A stretch of DNA of 11,427 nucleotides. It comes from Streptomycetaceae bacterium. Lineage in GTDB: Bacteria; Actinomycetota; Actinomycetes; Nanopelagicales; Nanopelagicaceae. How positions within the stretch are numbered: position 1 is the first letter of the stretch; each line of letters begins with the position of its first letter. The stretch covers positions 1 through 11,427 of the forward strand of contig JAIXYD010000102.1 in NCBI GenBank assembly GCA_027490415.1, given 5' to 3'. The translations under genes and the position numbers were made by a program. Below the pieces are notes generated by a model. That model was given only the letters and a program-made list of their open reading frames with translations. It did not search any database and was not told the DNA's origin. Positions 1 through 7,927 of this stretch are shown one piece after another.

Positions 1-360
1 ATCTTGATGGGATGGGATCTCTTCTTAGACCCACAAATGGTTGCAGCAGGACGCTGGACATGGGAAGTAACCGGAGCATCGTTTCCCTATGCACCAGAAA
101 TTCCATTATCAAATCCATTTGGCTGGCTACTTTCTGGTCTTACCTTGATTGCAATCTTGCACTTTGTTCTTCCAACAGAGCGACGTAAGGAAGCGCCGAG
201 CACTATGGCAGCTGACATTTTCTTGGGTTGGAGCTTAGTTGGCGGATTTATTGCTCAGTTCTTCTTCTTTGGTCGACAGGGCTTGGCGCTTGTCGCCTTT
301 CTCATTTACGGCGCAATTCTTGCTCCGTACTTCTTTACTCAGTGGCTTAATCGCAGCTAA
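1..360 (+). CDS. cruF: Carotenoid 1,2-hydratase, CruF family (3' part only)
   Basis: Only the last ~120 residues are present; the reading frame is open from the first base, so the true start lies upstream. The segment contains G-W-D-L-F-L-D-P-Q-M-V followed by G-R-W-T-W, which matches the conserved block of the CruF / bisanhydrobacterioruberin hydratase family (DUF422), an integral membrane enzyme that adds water across the terminal double bond of a psi-end to give a 1-hydroxy carotenoid. Two or three hydrophobic helices follow (about residues 40-55 and 74-110 of the visible part), as expected for the C-terminal membrane bundle. The stop is 5 bases before the glycosyltransferase start, which supports co-transcription and the CruF-then-CruG order of action. 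The family call is fairly secure. Whether the substrate is acyclic (lycopene-like) or monocyclic (gamma-carotene-like) cannot be told from this fragment. Confidence 0.85.
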   Translation: MLMGWDLFLDPQMVAAGRWTWEVTGASFPYAPEIPLSNPFGWLLSGLTLIAILHFVLPTERRKEAPSTMAADIFLGWSLVGGFIAQFFFFGRQGLALVAFLIYGAILAPYFFTQWLNRS

Positions 361-365
361 CTGAC

Positions 366-1445
366 ATGTCTGCCCTTCTCAGTTTGTCCGTTGTAATTAA
401 TTCATTTCTATTGAGTATGGCAATTTTTAATGCCTTCACAATTGTTCGACCTCGGACCCAGGGATCACAAAATTTGAGTTTTTCCATCCTTGTTCCGTGT
501 CGCAACGAGGCTGAAAATGTCACAGACCTCGTTGCCGCCCTTGGGGCACTCGATCATGCAAGGTATGAAGTTATCTTTATTGATGACAACTCAACGGATG
601 GAACTGGCGAGTTGTTAGTTGAGTCAATCGCGGGTATCCCCTTCATGAAAGTTATTAGTGCAGCCGAGCTTCCAGATGGGTGGCTAGGAAAGCCATGGGC
701 GTTATCGCAAGGGCTTAGCCATGCAACACACGATTACATTGTGACCGTTGATGCTGATGTTCGTTTGGCACCTAATGCGCTATCAGCAATGGATTCAGTT
801 CTGCAGAAAACAGAATCAGATTTTCTCTCGCCCTACCCATACCAAATTGCAGTAACAATGTCAGAGAGAGTTGTACAGCCTCTCTTGCAATGGACATGGA
901 TGACTACGGTTCCACTACGTCTAGCAATGAGAAGTTCTCGTCCATCCTTGGCGGTTGCTAACGGCCAATTCCTCCTTGTTAAGAAAAGTGCCCTCCTTAG
1001 CGTTGGTGGATTTTCAGCCATCAAATCAAGTGTTTTAGATGATATTGATCTAGCGCGTGTCCTCATTCGTGGTGGATTTAGCGGTGGAGTGTGTGATGGC
1101 TCAAAGATTGCAGCAACGCGAATGTATTCATCCTTCAAAGAGATCCGAGCCGGATATGGAAAATCAATGTCTACCGGATTTGGTGGGGCCTTTGGTTCTC
1201 TTTTGCTCGCAGCAGTGATGGCCATCTCTGGACTCCTTCCATTTATCTTTTCATTCTTCGGATCACCGATGGCCACCACTGCATTACTGCTTGTTATCAC
1301 CTCCCGTGTGGTCTCTGCCATTTCTTCACGTTCGCTCATCATCGACAGCCTCTTACATCCCATCTCCACCGTTTTCTTTATCTATCTCTTGATCTACTCC
1401 AACTTCTTCCACACAAAGATCACGTGGAAAGGAAGGTCGATATGA
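366..1445 (+). CDS. cruG: Carotenoid glycosyltransferase, CruG-like (GT2 family)
   Basis: A 359-residue membrane-associated family 2 glycosyltransferase. An N-terminal hydrophobic helix (about 4-27) precedes the GT-A fold: I-L-V-P-C-R-N-E (41-48) and F-I-D-D-N-S-T-D-G-T (71-80) bind the nucleotide sugar, V-D-A-D (128-131) is the metal-binding DxD, and L-D-D-I-D (224-228) sits where the catalytic acidic pair is expected. Two or three hydrophobic helices (about 276-300, 303-320, 332-348) close the protein. Its position directly after cruF points to CruG, which transfers a sugar to the tertiary hydroxyl made by CruF; this is inference from context plus family. The start ATG has no clear ribosome binding site and lies 5 bases after the cruF stop, so translational coupling is likely. 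The stop overlaps the next start as ATGA. A different lipid-linked acceptor is the main alternative. Confidence 0.8.
   Translation: MSALLSLSVVINSFLLSMAIFNAFTIVRPRTQGSQNLSFSILVPCRNEAENVTDLVAALGALDHARYEVIFIDDNSTDGTGELLVESIAGIPFMKVISAAELPDGWLGKPWALSQGLSHATHDYIVTVDADVRLAPNALSAMDSVLQKTESDFLSPYPYQIAVTMSERVVQPLLQWTWMTTVPLRLAMRSSRPSLAVANGQFLLVKKSALLSVGGFSAIKSSVLDDIDLARVLIRGGFSGGVCDGSKIAATRMYSSFKEIRAGYGKSMSTGFGGAFGSLLLAAVMAISGLLPFIFSFFGSPMATTALLLVITSRVVSAISSRSLIIDSLLHPISTVFFIYLLIYSNFFHTKITWKGRSI
1431..1436 (+). promoter_or_regulatory. Ribosome binding site deciding the CrtD-like start
   Basis: GGAAGG lies 5 bases before ATG 1442. It selects that ATG over the in-frame GTG at 1424, which has no comparable site and would add six residues ahead of the FAD-binding motif. 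Confidence 0.7.
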
Positions 1446-2971
1446 CGGCGAATGAAAAAAAGGTCGTTGTGATCGGCGCAGGAATGGGTGGAATGGCAAC
1501 AGCTGCCCGTTTAGCAAAAAAGGGGTACTCGGTTCACGTATTCGAAGCTAGCGATCGCCACGGTGGAAAATGTCGCACCGAGTGGATTCAAGGTTACGCA
1601 TTCGATACAGGACCTTCACTTCTCACACTTCCGGCTGTCTATCGAGATCTCTTTCAACGTACCGGTGATGTTCTAGGCCGAGTCGTCGAACTCACTCCCG
1701 TCGATCCATCATTTGATTATCGATTCCATGATGGAACTTCTGTGAAATTTGCCAATCTCTCGCGCACTAAAACTTTGCAGGCAATTTCGGATTCCTATGG
1801 CATGGATGCATCCAAGGAATGGGATCAGATCATGCGTCGAGCAGAAGCCATGTGGGATGTTTCCCGCGAACCATTTATCGAATCAGAACTTAAATCCGTT
1901 GCTTCTTTATTGAAGCGAAAATCACTCATGAGAGATTTATTTGTCATCTCGCCTTGGAAATCAATCCGTGGGCTTGCAATCAAGAGTCCTCATCTTCGCA
2001 AAATTCTTGATCGCTATGCCACATACAGCGGATCAGATCCTCGTGTTGCACCAGCAGTCCTATCGTCAATTGCTTTTGTCGAAGAAGCATTCGGTGCCTG
2101 GCATATCACTGGAGGTATCGGAAAGCTCGGTGATGCTCTCTATCAACGGTGCTTAGACCGTGGCGTTGTCTTTGAATTCAATGCTCGCGTCTCTGAGATC
2201 ACTCATGAGAGTGGTCGCGTCACAGGTATATCTCTTGAGGATGGTCGTAAGATTTCTGCACCCACGGTTGTCGCAAATGCTGATGCAGGGGTAATTTATT
2301 CAAAACTGATTAAGAATCCGCCAAGTTCAGTCAGTAGAGCGGGACGTTCAATCGCCAAGATGGAGCCATCACTTGCTGGCTTCTCTTTATTGCTTGGACT
2401 TCGACCATCAGATGAACCAAGACTTGAACACCACACGGTTCTATTCCCCGAGAATTACGATCAGGAGTTTGAATCGATCTTTAGCAGGAAAGTCCCAGTG
2501 GATGATCCAACAATCTATATTTGTGCTCCCCGCGATGTAACTATGGTCAAAAAAGAAGGACACGAAGCTTGGTTTGTTTTAGTCAACGCTCCTCGTCACG
2601 GAAGCGATGCCTTTGATTGGAGCGATCGTGATTTTGCAAACCAGTATGCGCAGAAGATAATTGATCGAATTGAATCTCACGGAATTCAAATTCGAAATCG
2701 ACTTGATCTCTTAGAAATTCGCACCCCCGCAGATTTAGAGGCTAGCGTTTTAGCACCGGGCGGATCTATCTATGGCACTTCGAGCAATGGATCACGGAGC
2801 GCTTTTAATCGTGCCAAAAATCGAAGCCCACTGAAAGGCTTGTATTGCGTTGGTGGAAGTGCTCACCCTGGCGGAGGCTTACCTCTCGTTGGGCTAAGCG
2901 CTGAGATAGTTGCTCAAGCAATTATCACGCAAGATAGCGGTGCGCAGCTCTCATCACTTGATAGACACTGA
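1442..2971 (+). CDS. crtD: Carotenoid desaturase, CrtI/CrtD family
   Basis: A 509-residue FAD-dependent carotenoid oxidoreductase. The N-terminal dinucleotide fold is G-A-G-M-G-G (12-17) with the ribose-binding Glu at about 35, followed by the family block G-Y-A-F-D-T-G-P-S. The C-terminal CrtI signature is V-G-G-S-A-H-P-G-G-G-L-P (about 470-481). It is clearly a paralog of the CrtI at 5529. Because it sits with cruF and cruG and not with crtE/crtB, I infer a CrtD-type role: 3,4-desaturation of the 1-hydroxylated psi-end. A ketolase of the same fold (CrtO/CruO type) or a second phytoene desaturase cannot be excluded by eye. The start is ATG 1442, overlapping the cruG stop by 4 bases. The 3' end overlaps the convergent phosphatidyltransferase gene by 47 bases, leaving no room for a terminator between them. 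Confidence 0.75.
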   Translation: MTANEKKVVVIGAGMGGMATAARLAKKGYSVHVFEASDRHGGKCRTEWIQGYAFDTGPSLLTLPAVYRDLFQRTGDVLGRVVELTPVDPSFDYRFHDGTSVKFANLSRTKTLQAISDSYGMDASKEWDQIMRRAEAMWDVSREPFIESELKSVASLLKRKSLMRDLFVISPWKSIRGLAIKSPHLRKILDRYATYSGSDPRVAPAVLSSIAFVEEAFGAWHITGGIGKLGDALYQRCLDRGVVFEFNARVSEITHESGRVTGISLEDGRKISAPTVVANADAGVIYSKLIKNPPSSVSRAGRSIAKMEPSLAGFSLLLGLRPSDEPRLEHHTVLFPENYDQEFESIFSRKVPVDDPTIYICAPRDVTMVKKEGHEAWFVLVNAPRHGSDAFDWSDRDFANQYAQKIIDRIESHGIQIRNRLDLLEIRTPADLEASVLAPGGSIYGTSSNGSRSAFNRAKNRSPLKGLYCVGGSAHPGGGLPLVGLSAEIVAQAIITQDSGAQLSSLDRH

Positions 2972-3542
2972 AGGTTGCCATTGCCGTAAATACATAGATT
3001 GCATATGGCGCAAATGAAAAATCAAGTAGTTCAAGGACCATGAAGATCGATATTGCACTTGCACGTACTGGGCGTTCTGCGATTGTCACCACGCCAATCT
3101 CGTGAAAACCAAGTGATGCCATGCGTGCTCTGGCATATTCCTGTGTGAGCGCAAGAGCAAATAGCGCTAAACAAATCTCTGGTGGAATCCCCCACTGATA
3201 AAGGGCGACGAACCAGAGTCCCTCGGTGATTCGGTCGGCAATAGCATCAAGGGTTGCGCCAAATTGACTGACCTTGCCCGAAACAATGGCAACGCTTCCA
3301 TCAACGCCATCACAAATCAGGGATAGAACTAGGAAGATCAGGGCAATTACTGAATTTGAATAGAAGAGAGCAGCCGTTGCAGTGAGTACGCCAAGTAGGG
3401 TCAAAATATTTGGTGTGATTCTTAAAGCGCTTAATCCACGAGCAATGAAATAAGAGATGCTGAGCCAGCCTTTAACTATTCCCTTAATTTCTGCATCCAG
3501 ATGAAGCTTGCTCCATGTTGCAAAAAACTCTTCACGTTTCAT
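2925..3542 (-). CDS. CDP-alcohol phosphatidyltransferase family protein
   Basis: A 205-residue membrane enzyme that moves a phosphatidyl group from a CDP-linked lipid to an alcohol. The family motif D-x2-D-G-x2-A-R-x8-G-x3-D-x3-D is present at 78-103: D78, D81, G82, A85, G95, D99 and D103 are all in register, but the usual Arg after A85 is Ile86. Hydrophobic helices flank the motif (about 47-77, 105-133, 155-200). Many actinobacteria carry a subfamily with A-V instead of A-R and a later E-R-P-x-R block, and this protein has A-E-R-P-V-R; that is recalled knowledge. The alcohol (glycerol phosphate, inositol phosphate or other) is unknown, so I give no symbol. It starts 3 bases after the metF stop and is almost certainly in the same operon. 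There is no strong ribosome binding site, which fits coupled translation. Confidence 0.8.
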   Translation of the reverse strand: MKREEFFATWSKLHLDAEIKGIVKGWLSISYFIARGLSALRITPNILTLLGVLTATAALFYSNSVIALIFLVLSLICDGVDGSVAIVSGKVSQFGATLDAIADRITEGLWFVALYQWGIPPEICLALFALALTQEYARARMASLGFHEIGVVTIAERPVRASAISIFMVLELLDFSFAPYAIYVFTAMATFSVYQVMRAAHRYLA

Positions 3543-3545
3543 CGC

Positions 3546-4403
3546 TTAGCGCCGATCTTGTAAAGATTCAAAGATTTCGCTAGTCGCAGTCGAACTGTTC
3601 ATTGTGTAGAAGTGGATGCCAGGCACTCCAGCATCAATCAGGTCATTACAAAGATTGAGGGCAATCTCCACGCCTAACTTACGGACATCTTCTGGATTAT
3701 TTTCAACTGCCGCAAAACGCGAAGCGATTGAGTCTGGGATTGGTGTTCCACCGAGCTCTGCCATTTTGGTCAACAATTTCACATTGGTAACTGGGAGAAC
3801 GCCAGCGATGATTGGCAAGCTCGAACCTCGAGCTGCTAATGAATCTACTAAACGCTTCCACTTATCTACTTCAAAGAAGAACTGTGTGGTTGCAAAAGTT
3901 GCGCCAAGCGATTCTTTACGCAGAAGAACATCAATATCTTTATCAAAATTTCCTTCGGAATTGGGATGTCCATCGGGAAATGCGGCAACACCAATCGTGA
4001 AATCTCCATGTTCACGAGCTAATGTGATGAGCTCATCGGCATGGGTCAGTCCACCAGCAACTGGTGTCCATGGTGCGCGTGGACCACCGACCGGATCTCC
4101 GCGTAACGCCAAAATGCTTTTAATTCCAGATTCGGTATATCGATGAAGAATCTCGATGAGTTCATCGCGCGTAGAACCAACACACGTTAAGTGCGCAACG
4201 GTTGGAATGTTGGTTCTTGCAGTGATCTCTGAAGTGATCCGGATGGTGCGATCTCGAGTTCCACCACCGGCACCATAGGTAACGGCGACGAAATCTGGAT
4301 GCAGTGTGGCAAGGCTAGATAAGGCGGCCCACAGGCGATCTTCCCCAGCCACATCTTTCGGAGGAAAGAACTCAAATGAGTACATTCGCTTTTCAAGTCG
4401 CAT
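3546..4403 (-). CDS. metF: Methylenetetrahydrofolate reductase
   Basis: About 285 residues with the hallmarks of MTHFR, the FAD enzyme that reduces 5,10-methylene-THF to 5-methyl-THF for methionine synthesis. Visible blocks are Y-S-F-E-F-F-P-P-K (8-16) with the catalytic Glu at 11, V-T-Y-G-A-G-G-G-T-R, A-H-L-T-C-V, A-L-R-G-D-P, G-V-A-A-F-P-D-G-H-P-N-S and T-Q-F-F-F. Length is slightly under the usual 290-300. The start is uncertain: ATG at 4403 is used here, GTG at 4409 would add two residues, and ATG at 4385 would begin at M-Y-S-F. None has a well-spaced ribosome binding site. It is divergent from crtE and leads the CDP-alcohol phosphatidyltransferase. Function is secure; the start is not. 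Confidence 0.93.
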   Translation of the reverse strand: MRLEKRMYSFEFFPPKDVAGEDRLWAALSSLATLHPDFVAVTYGAGGGTRDRTIRITSEITARTNIPTVAHLTCVGSTRDELIEILHRYTESGIKSILALRGDPVGGPRAPWTPVAGGLTHADELITLAREHGDFTIGVAAFPDGHPNSEGNFDKDIDVLLRKESLGATFATTQFFFEVDKWKRLVDSLAARGSSLPIIAGVLPVTNVKLLTKMAELGGTPIPDSIASRFAAVENNPEDVRKLGVEIALNLCNDLIDAGVPGIHFYTMNSSTATSEIFESLQDRR

Positions 4404-4447
4404 CTCCACGCGGTCAGGGTACCGTTGCCCTCGTGAATAGTCAGGTT

Positions 4448-5518
4448 ATGGATGAACTTGTATCAGTTCGTGAGCAAGTACAGGCAGCCTTGGCTACGTA
4501 TTTATCGCAAGCCCGCTCTCATCTGACCACTATCGGTTCTCAGCTCGCTCCTGTCTGCGACGGACTTGAAGAATTTATTCTTGATGGTGGAAAACGCCTA
4601 CGACCTCTCTTTGCTTACGCCGGACATAAGGCAGCTGGCAAAGATGTTGGGGCGGCTGAGATTAAAGCTTTTGCAAGTTTGGAATTCTTGCAGGCCTGTG
4701 CGCTGATTCATGATGATTTGATGGATGCATCAGATACTCGACGTGGCAAACCGGCAATGCATCGTAGATTTGAGAACTTACATCAAGAGCAAGCACTGGC
4801 TGGCCTGTCAGAACAATTCGGAGCTGCTGCTGCAATTCTTTTGGGTGATCTAGCTCTTGTGCAATCTGATCACATGCTTCACACATCAGGAATTTCATCC
4901 GAGCAACTATTGGATGCACTGGCGGTCCATGATGAGATGCGAATCGAGTTAATGGCTGGTCAATATCTCGATGTTCGCGAGGCGGGCGAAAAGAGCCACA
5001 ATGTAGAACGCTCGCTACGAATTGCACGTTTTAAGTCTGGCAAATACAGCATTGAACGACCATTGCACCTCGGCGCAACAATCGCTCAGCGTGATCCTGC
5101 AATTCGCACTCCGTTAACATGGCGCTTATCCGAATACGGTCTTCCACTAGGTGAAGCATTTCAACTTCGAGATGATCTCCTAGGTATTTTTGGAGATCCA
5201 GAAGTTACCGGAAAGCCTGCAGGCGATGATCTACGTGAAGGAAAGCGCACTGTGCTTATGGCGATGGCGATGGATCGCACTTCAGATGCTGGGCGCAAAG
5301 AACTGACTACCCACTTAGGTGATCCTGAACTTTCTCTTGATGTCATCGAAAAGCTTCGTGGCATCATCAATGAAAGTGGAGCTGTCGATAGCGTTGAGGG
5401 TCTCATTGAGAAACTCACCTTTGACGCTCTCACGGCCTCCAAATCAGCTGAAATTGCAGAAGATTCACAAGAACTATTGGCCGCGCTTGCAGCAAGTGCA
5501 ACTGCGCGGAAGAGCTAG
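4448..5518 (+). CDS. crtE: Polyprenyl (geranylgeranyl) diphosphate synthase
   Basis: A head-to-tail trans-prenyltransferase of about 356 residues that makes the C20 precursor for CrtB. It shows G-G-K-R-L-R-P (47-53), the first aspartate motif D-D-L-M-D (89-93) within A-L-I-H-D-D, and the second motif Q-L-R-D-D-L-L-G (239-246) followed by V-T-G-K-P-A-G-D-D-L-R-E-G-K-R-T-V-L, typical of actinobacterial IdsA/CrtE enzymes. The residues 4 and 5 before the first motif are Ala and Cys, not aromatic, so the chain-length limit is not obvious and a product longer than C20 is possible. Start: ATG 4448 matches where related proteins begin. An in-frame ATG at 4376 would add 24 unlikely residues and overlap the metF start region; GTG 4433 is another option. 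The stop codon forms part of the crtI ribosome binding site, so the two are in one operon. Confidence 0.88.
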   Translation: MDELVSVREQVQAALATYLSQARSHLTTIGSQLAPVCDGLEEFILDGGKRLRPLFAYAGHKAAGKDVGAAEIKAFASLEFLQACALIHDDLMDASDTRRGKPAMHRRFENLHQEQALAGLSEQFGAAAAILLGDLALVQSDHMLHTSGISSEQLLDALAVHDEMRIELMAGQYLDVREAGEKSHNVERSLRIARFKSGKYSIERPLHLGATIAQRDPAIRTPLTWRLSEYGLPLGEAFQLRDDLLGIFGDPEVTGKPAGDDLREGKRTVLMAMAMDRTSDAGRKELTTHLGDPELSLDVIEKLRGIINESGAVDSVEGLIEKLTFDALTASKSAEIAEDSQELLAALAASATARKS

Positions 5519-5521
5519 GAG
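5517..5521 (+). promoter_or_regulatory. Ribosome binding site of crtI, sharing the crtE stop codon
   Basis: AGGAG lies 7 bases before ATG 5529 and its first two bases are the end of the crtE TAG stop (5516-5518). Ribosomes finishing crtE therefore clear or occupy the crtI start signal, coupling the two genes. Confidence 0.75.
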
Positions 5522-5528
5522 ATAAAAA

Positions 5529-7013
5529 ATGGTTGCACGTATCAAGGGTCCAACTGATCACGTCGTTGTTGTCGGCGCAGGTCTTGCCGGGCTCAGCGCT
5601 GCACTTCGCCTTGCTGGTGCAGGACGCAAGGTAACTGTCCTAGAGCGAGCAAGTGTTCCAGGCGGTCGAAACGGTCTACTCAATAAAGATGGGTATGCCT
5701 TCGATACCGGTCCTAGTGTTTTGACAATGCCTTCATTGATTCAAGATGCATTCTCCTGCGTGGGCGAAGATATGAAGGATTGGTTAGACCTCACACCAGT
5801 AAAGCCTCTCTACCGCGCCTTCTATCACGATGGCAGCATTATTAACGTCCATGCAAATACTCAAGAGATGGAAGAAGAAATTGCAAGGACTGTAAGCCCA
5901 GAGGAAGCTCTTGGATATCGTAGATATGTAGATTTTGTTACCAAACTGTACAAGTACGAGATGAACGACTTCATCGATCGAAACATTGATTCGCCATTTA
6001 ATTTGCTCACTCCAAACCTTGCACGACTTGTGGCTCTCGGTGGTTTTAGGCGGCTCGCTCCCAAGGTCAATCAATTCTTGAAAGATCCACGTTTGCAGAA
6101 GGTCTATTCATTCCAGGCTATGTATGCCGGCGTAAGCCCACAGCAGGCGTTGGCCATCTATGCAGTGATTGCTTACATGGACTCCGTCAACGGTGTCTTC
6201 TTCCCTAAGGGTGGAATGCATGCAGTTCCTCGCGCACTTGCAGCGGCTGCAGAAAAGCATGGAGTCGTCTTTAAGTACGACACTGAAGTAACTGGTGTTG
6301 AAGTCGTTAACAAGCGTGCTCGCGCGGTTACAACTGCAACAGGTGAGCGTTACGAATGTGATGCAATTGTCATGAACCCAGATCTACCAGTTGTCTGGCG
6401 CGATATTCTTGGCAAGACTCCACTCAATATCAAGCGTTTAAAGTATTCACCATCGTGTGTGACACTTCTGGTCGGATCCTCAAAGAAATATGATCACACT
6501 GCACATCACAATATTCACTTTGGTGAGTCTTGGGATGGTGTTTTTGACGAGTTAATCAACAAGAAGATCCTGATGACTGATCCTTCCGTACTTGTCACAA
6601 TTCCTAGTAAGGATGATCCATCTCTGGCTCCTGCAGGCAAAGAGTCGTATTACATTCTTTATCCAACCCCTAACTTGGATGCCGATATTGATTGGAAGAA
6701 GCAAGCTGGTCCGTATCGCGATCATATGATTAAGACTTTGGAAGCGCGTGGATACACCGATTTTGAAGCTGGCATTGAAACAGAGGTAATGACAACACCT
6801 CTTGATTGGGAGAGCCAAGGAATGATGCGCGGTGCACCATTTGCTAGCGCACATACTTTCTTCCAAACAGGTCCTTTCAGACCTCGCAATATCGCAGCAG
6901 GTTTTGAAAACATCGTCTTTGCTGGCTCTGGCACACAACCTGGTGTTGGAGTTCCAATGGTTCTCATTTCAGGTCGTCTTGCTGCCGAGCGAATAGTTGG
7001 ACCTGTTAAGTAA
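5529..7013 (+). CDS. crtI: Phytoene desaturase
   Basis: A 494-residue FAD-dependent desaturase that converts colourless phytoene to lycopene (or another desaturation level) at the membrane. The N-terminal FAD fold is V-V-V-V-G-A-G-L-A-G (12-21) with the acidic ribose-binding Glu at 39, followed by G-Y-A-F-D-T-G-P-S. The C-terminal signature is G-S-G-T-Q-P-G-V-G-V-P-M-V-L-I-S-G-R (466-483), the actinobacterial CrtI variant in which Gln and Val replace the usual His and Gly of T-H-P-G-G-G. Placement between crtE and crtB supports the assignment over the paralog at 1442. Its stop overlaps the crtB start by one base (TAATG), indicating coupled translation. The number of desaturation steps cannot be read from the sequence. 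Confidence 0.93.
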   Translation: MVARIKGPTDHVVVVGAGLAGLSAALRLAGAGRKVTVLERASVPGGRNGLLNKDGYAFDTGPSVLTMPSLIQDAFSCVGEDMKDWLDLTPVKPLYRAFYHDGSIINVHANTQEMEEEIARTVSPEEALGYRRYVDFVTKLYKYEMNDFIDRNIDSPFNLLTPNLARLVALGGFRRLAPKVNQFLKDPRLQKVYSFQAMYAGVSPQQALAIYAVIAYMDSVNGVFFPKGGMHAVPRALAAAAEKHGVVFKYDTEVTGVEVVNKRARAVTTATGERYECDAIVMNPDLPVVWRDILGKTPLNIKRLKYSPSCVTLLVGSSKKYDHTAHHNIHFGESWDGVFDELINKKILMTDPSVLVTIPSKDDPSLAPAGKESYYILYPTPNLDADIDWKKQAGPYRDHMIKTLEARGYTDFEAGIETEVMTTPLDWESQGMMRGAPFASAHTFFQTGPFRPRNIAAGFENIVFAGSGTQPGVGVPMVLISGRLAAERIVGPVK

Positions 7014-7924
7014 TGAGCGAACTTGATGCAGCCGGGATCACTGATCCTGCACTTCGCGCATCATATGCCGAGTGCAAGAGACTTAACTCTTTGCATGGAA
7101 AAACGTATTACTTAGCAACACTTCTTCTTCCGCCAGCAAAACGTCCATTTGTGCACGCACTCTACGGATTTGCTCGTTATGCAGATGAAATTGTGGACGA
7201 TCTCGCTTCAACGCTTAGCCCGCAAGAGAAGGCAGATGTACTACGTACATGGAGTTCTGGAGTACTTGCAGATTTATCATTAGGTAAAAGTAATGATGCA
7301 GTAGGTGCGGCTCTGGTGGATACTGTTGCTCGATTTGATATCCCCCATCAACATTTTGTTGACTTTCTGCATTCAATGGAGATGGATCTCACAGTATCCA
7401 CATATGCAAACTATGAGGCGTTGAGTGAGTATGTCTATGGATCCGCTGCAGTTATTGGATTACAAATGGTTCCTATTCTTGGTGCACTCTCAGATGATGC
7501 TTATGAAAGTGCGAAAAAACTCGGGATCGCCTTTCAATTAGCTAACTTCATCCGCGATGTCGGGGAAGATCTCGATCGTGGACGCATTTATCTCCCACTT
7601 GATGAACTTGCAACTCACGGCGTCGACGAAAAAATGCTCTACACACGTGTTCTCACCCCTGAAATTGTTCACGCACTGAAGTTTCAGATCGCTCGCGTGC
7701 GTCAATTACAGTCCGAGGCAGACGCTGGCATTGATCTATTGCATCCGACCAGCCGACCTTGCATCCGCGCAGCAAGCGAACTTTATTGTGGGATTGTTGA
7801 TGAAGTCGAAGCGATTGGCTATGACATCTTCAATAAGCGTGCCAAAACTTCAACGGCCCGCAGACTTCGTGTTGCAGGCAGGGCTTACATTCAGGCCCTA
7901 TCCGCTAGACGTGCGCTAGACTAA
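7013..7924 (+). CDS. crtB: Phytoene synthase
   Basis: A 303-residue squalene/phytoene synthase family enzyme that joins two geranylgeranyl diphosphates head to head to make phytoene, the committed step to C40 carotenoids. The two metal-binding acidic motifs are visible: A-D-E-I-V-D-D (57-63), after the conserved L-Y-G-F-A-R-Y, and R-D-V-G-E-D (181-186), within F-Q-L-A-N-F-I-R-D-V-G-E-D followed by R-G-R-I-Y-L-P. Length matches the family. It overlaps the crtI stop by one base and is the last gene of crtE-crtI-crtB. The end of its coding sequence probably also holds the promoter for the thiamine unit, since the riboswitch begins only a few bases after the TAA. Confidence 0.95.
   Translation: MSELDAAGITDPALRASYAECKRLNSLHGKTYYLATLLLPPAKRPFVHALYGFARYADEIVDDLASTLSPQEKADVLRTWSSGVLADLSLGKSNDAVGAALVDTVARFDIPHQHFVDFLHSMEMDLTVSTYANYEALSEYVYGSAAVIGLQMVPILGALSDDAYESAKKLGIAFQLANFIRDVGEDLDRGRIYLPLDELATHGVDEKMLYTRVLTPEIVHALKFQIARVRQLQSEADAGIDLLHPTSRPCIRAASELYCGIVDEVEAIGYDIFNKRAKTSTARRLRVAGRAYIQALSARRALD
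7917..7922 (+). promoter_or_regulatory. Possible -10 box for the riboswitch transcript
   Basis: TAGACT fits TAnnnT and would start RNA near 7929, just before the aptamer core at 7931. It overlaps the crtB stop codon. I see no matching -35 element at the right distance, so this is tentative; read-through from crtB is the alternative. Confidence 0.25.
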
Positions 7925-7927
7925 AAA

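Noticed and set aside
833..1369. Open frame of 178 codons on the minus strand
   Set aside because: It is antisense to the glycosyltransferase, with no start signal and no recognisable domain.
1424..1441. GTG start six codons upstream of the CrtD-like ATG
   Set aside because: It has no ribosome binding site of its own, and the GGAAGG motif would lie inside the coding region; ATG 1442 fits that motif and gives a typical ATGA overlap.
5257..5274. Short tandem repeat of ATGGCG
   Set aside because: It encodes Met-Ala-Met-Ala-Met in CrtE at a position where related proteins have similar residues, and it has only two to three copies.
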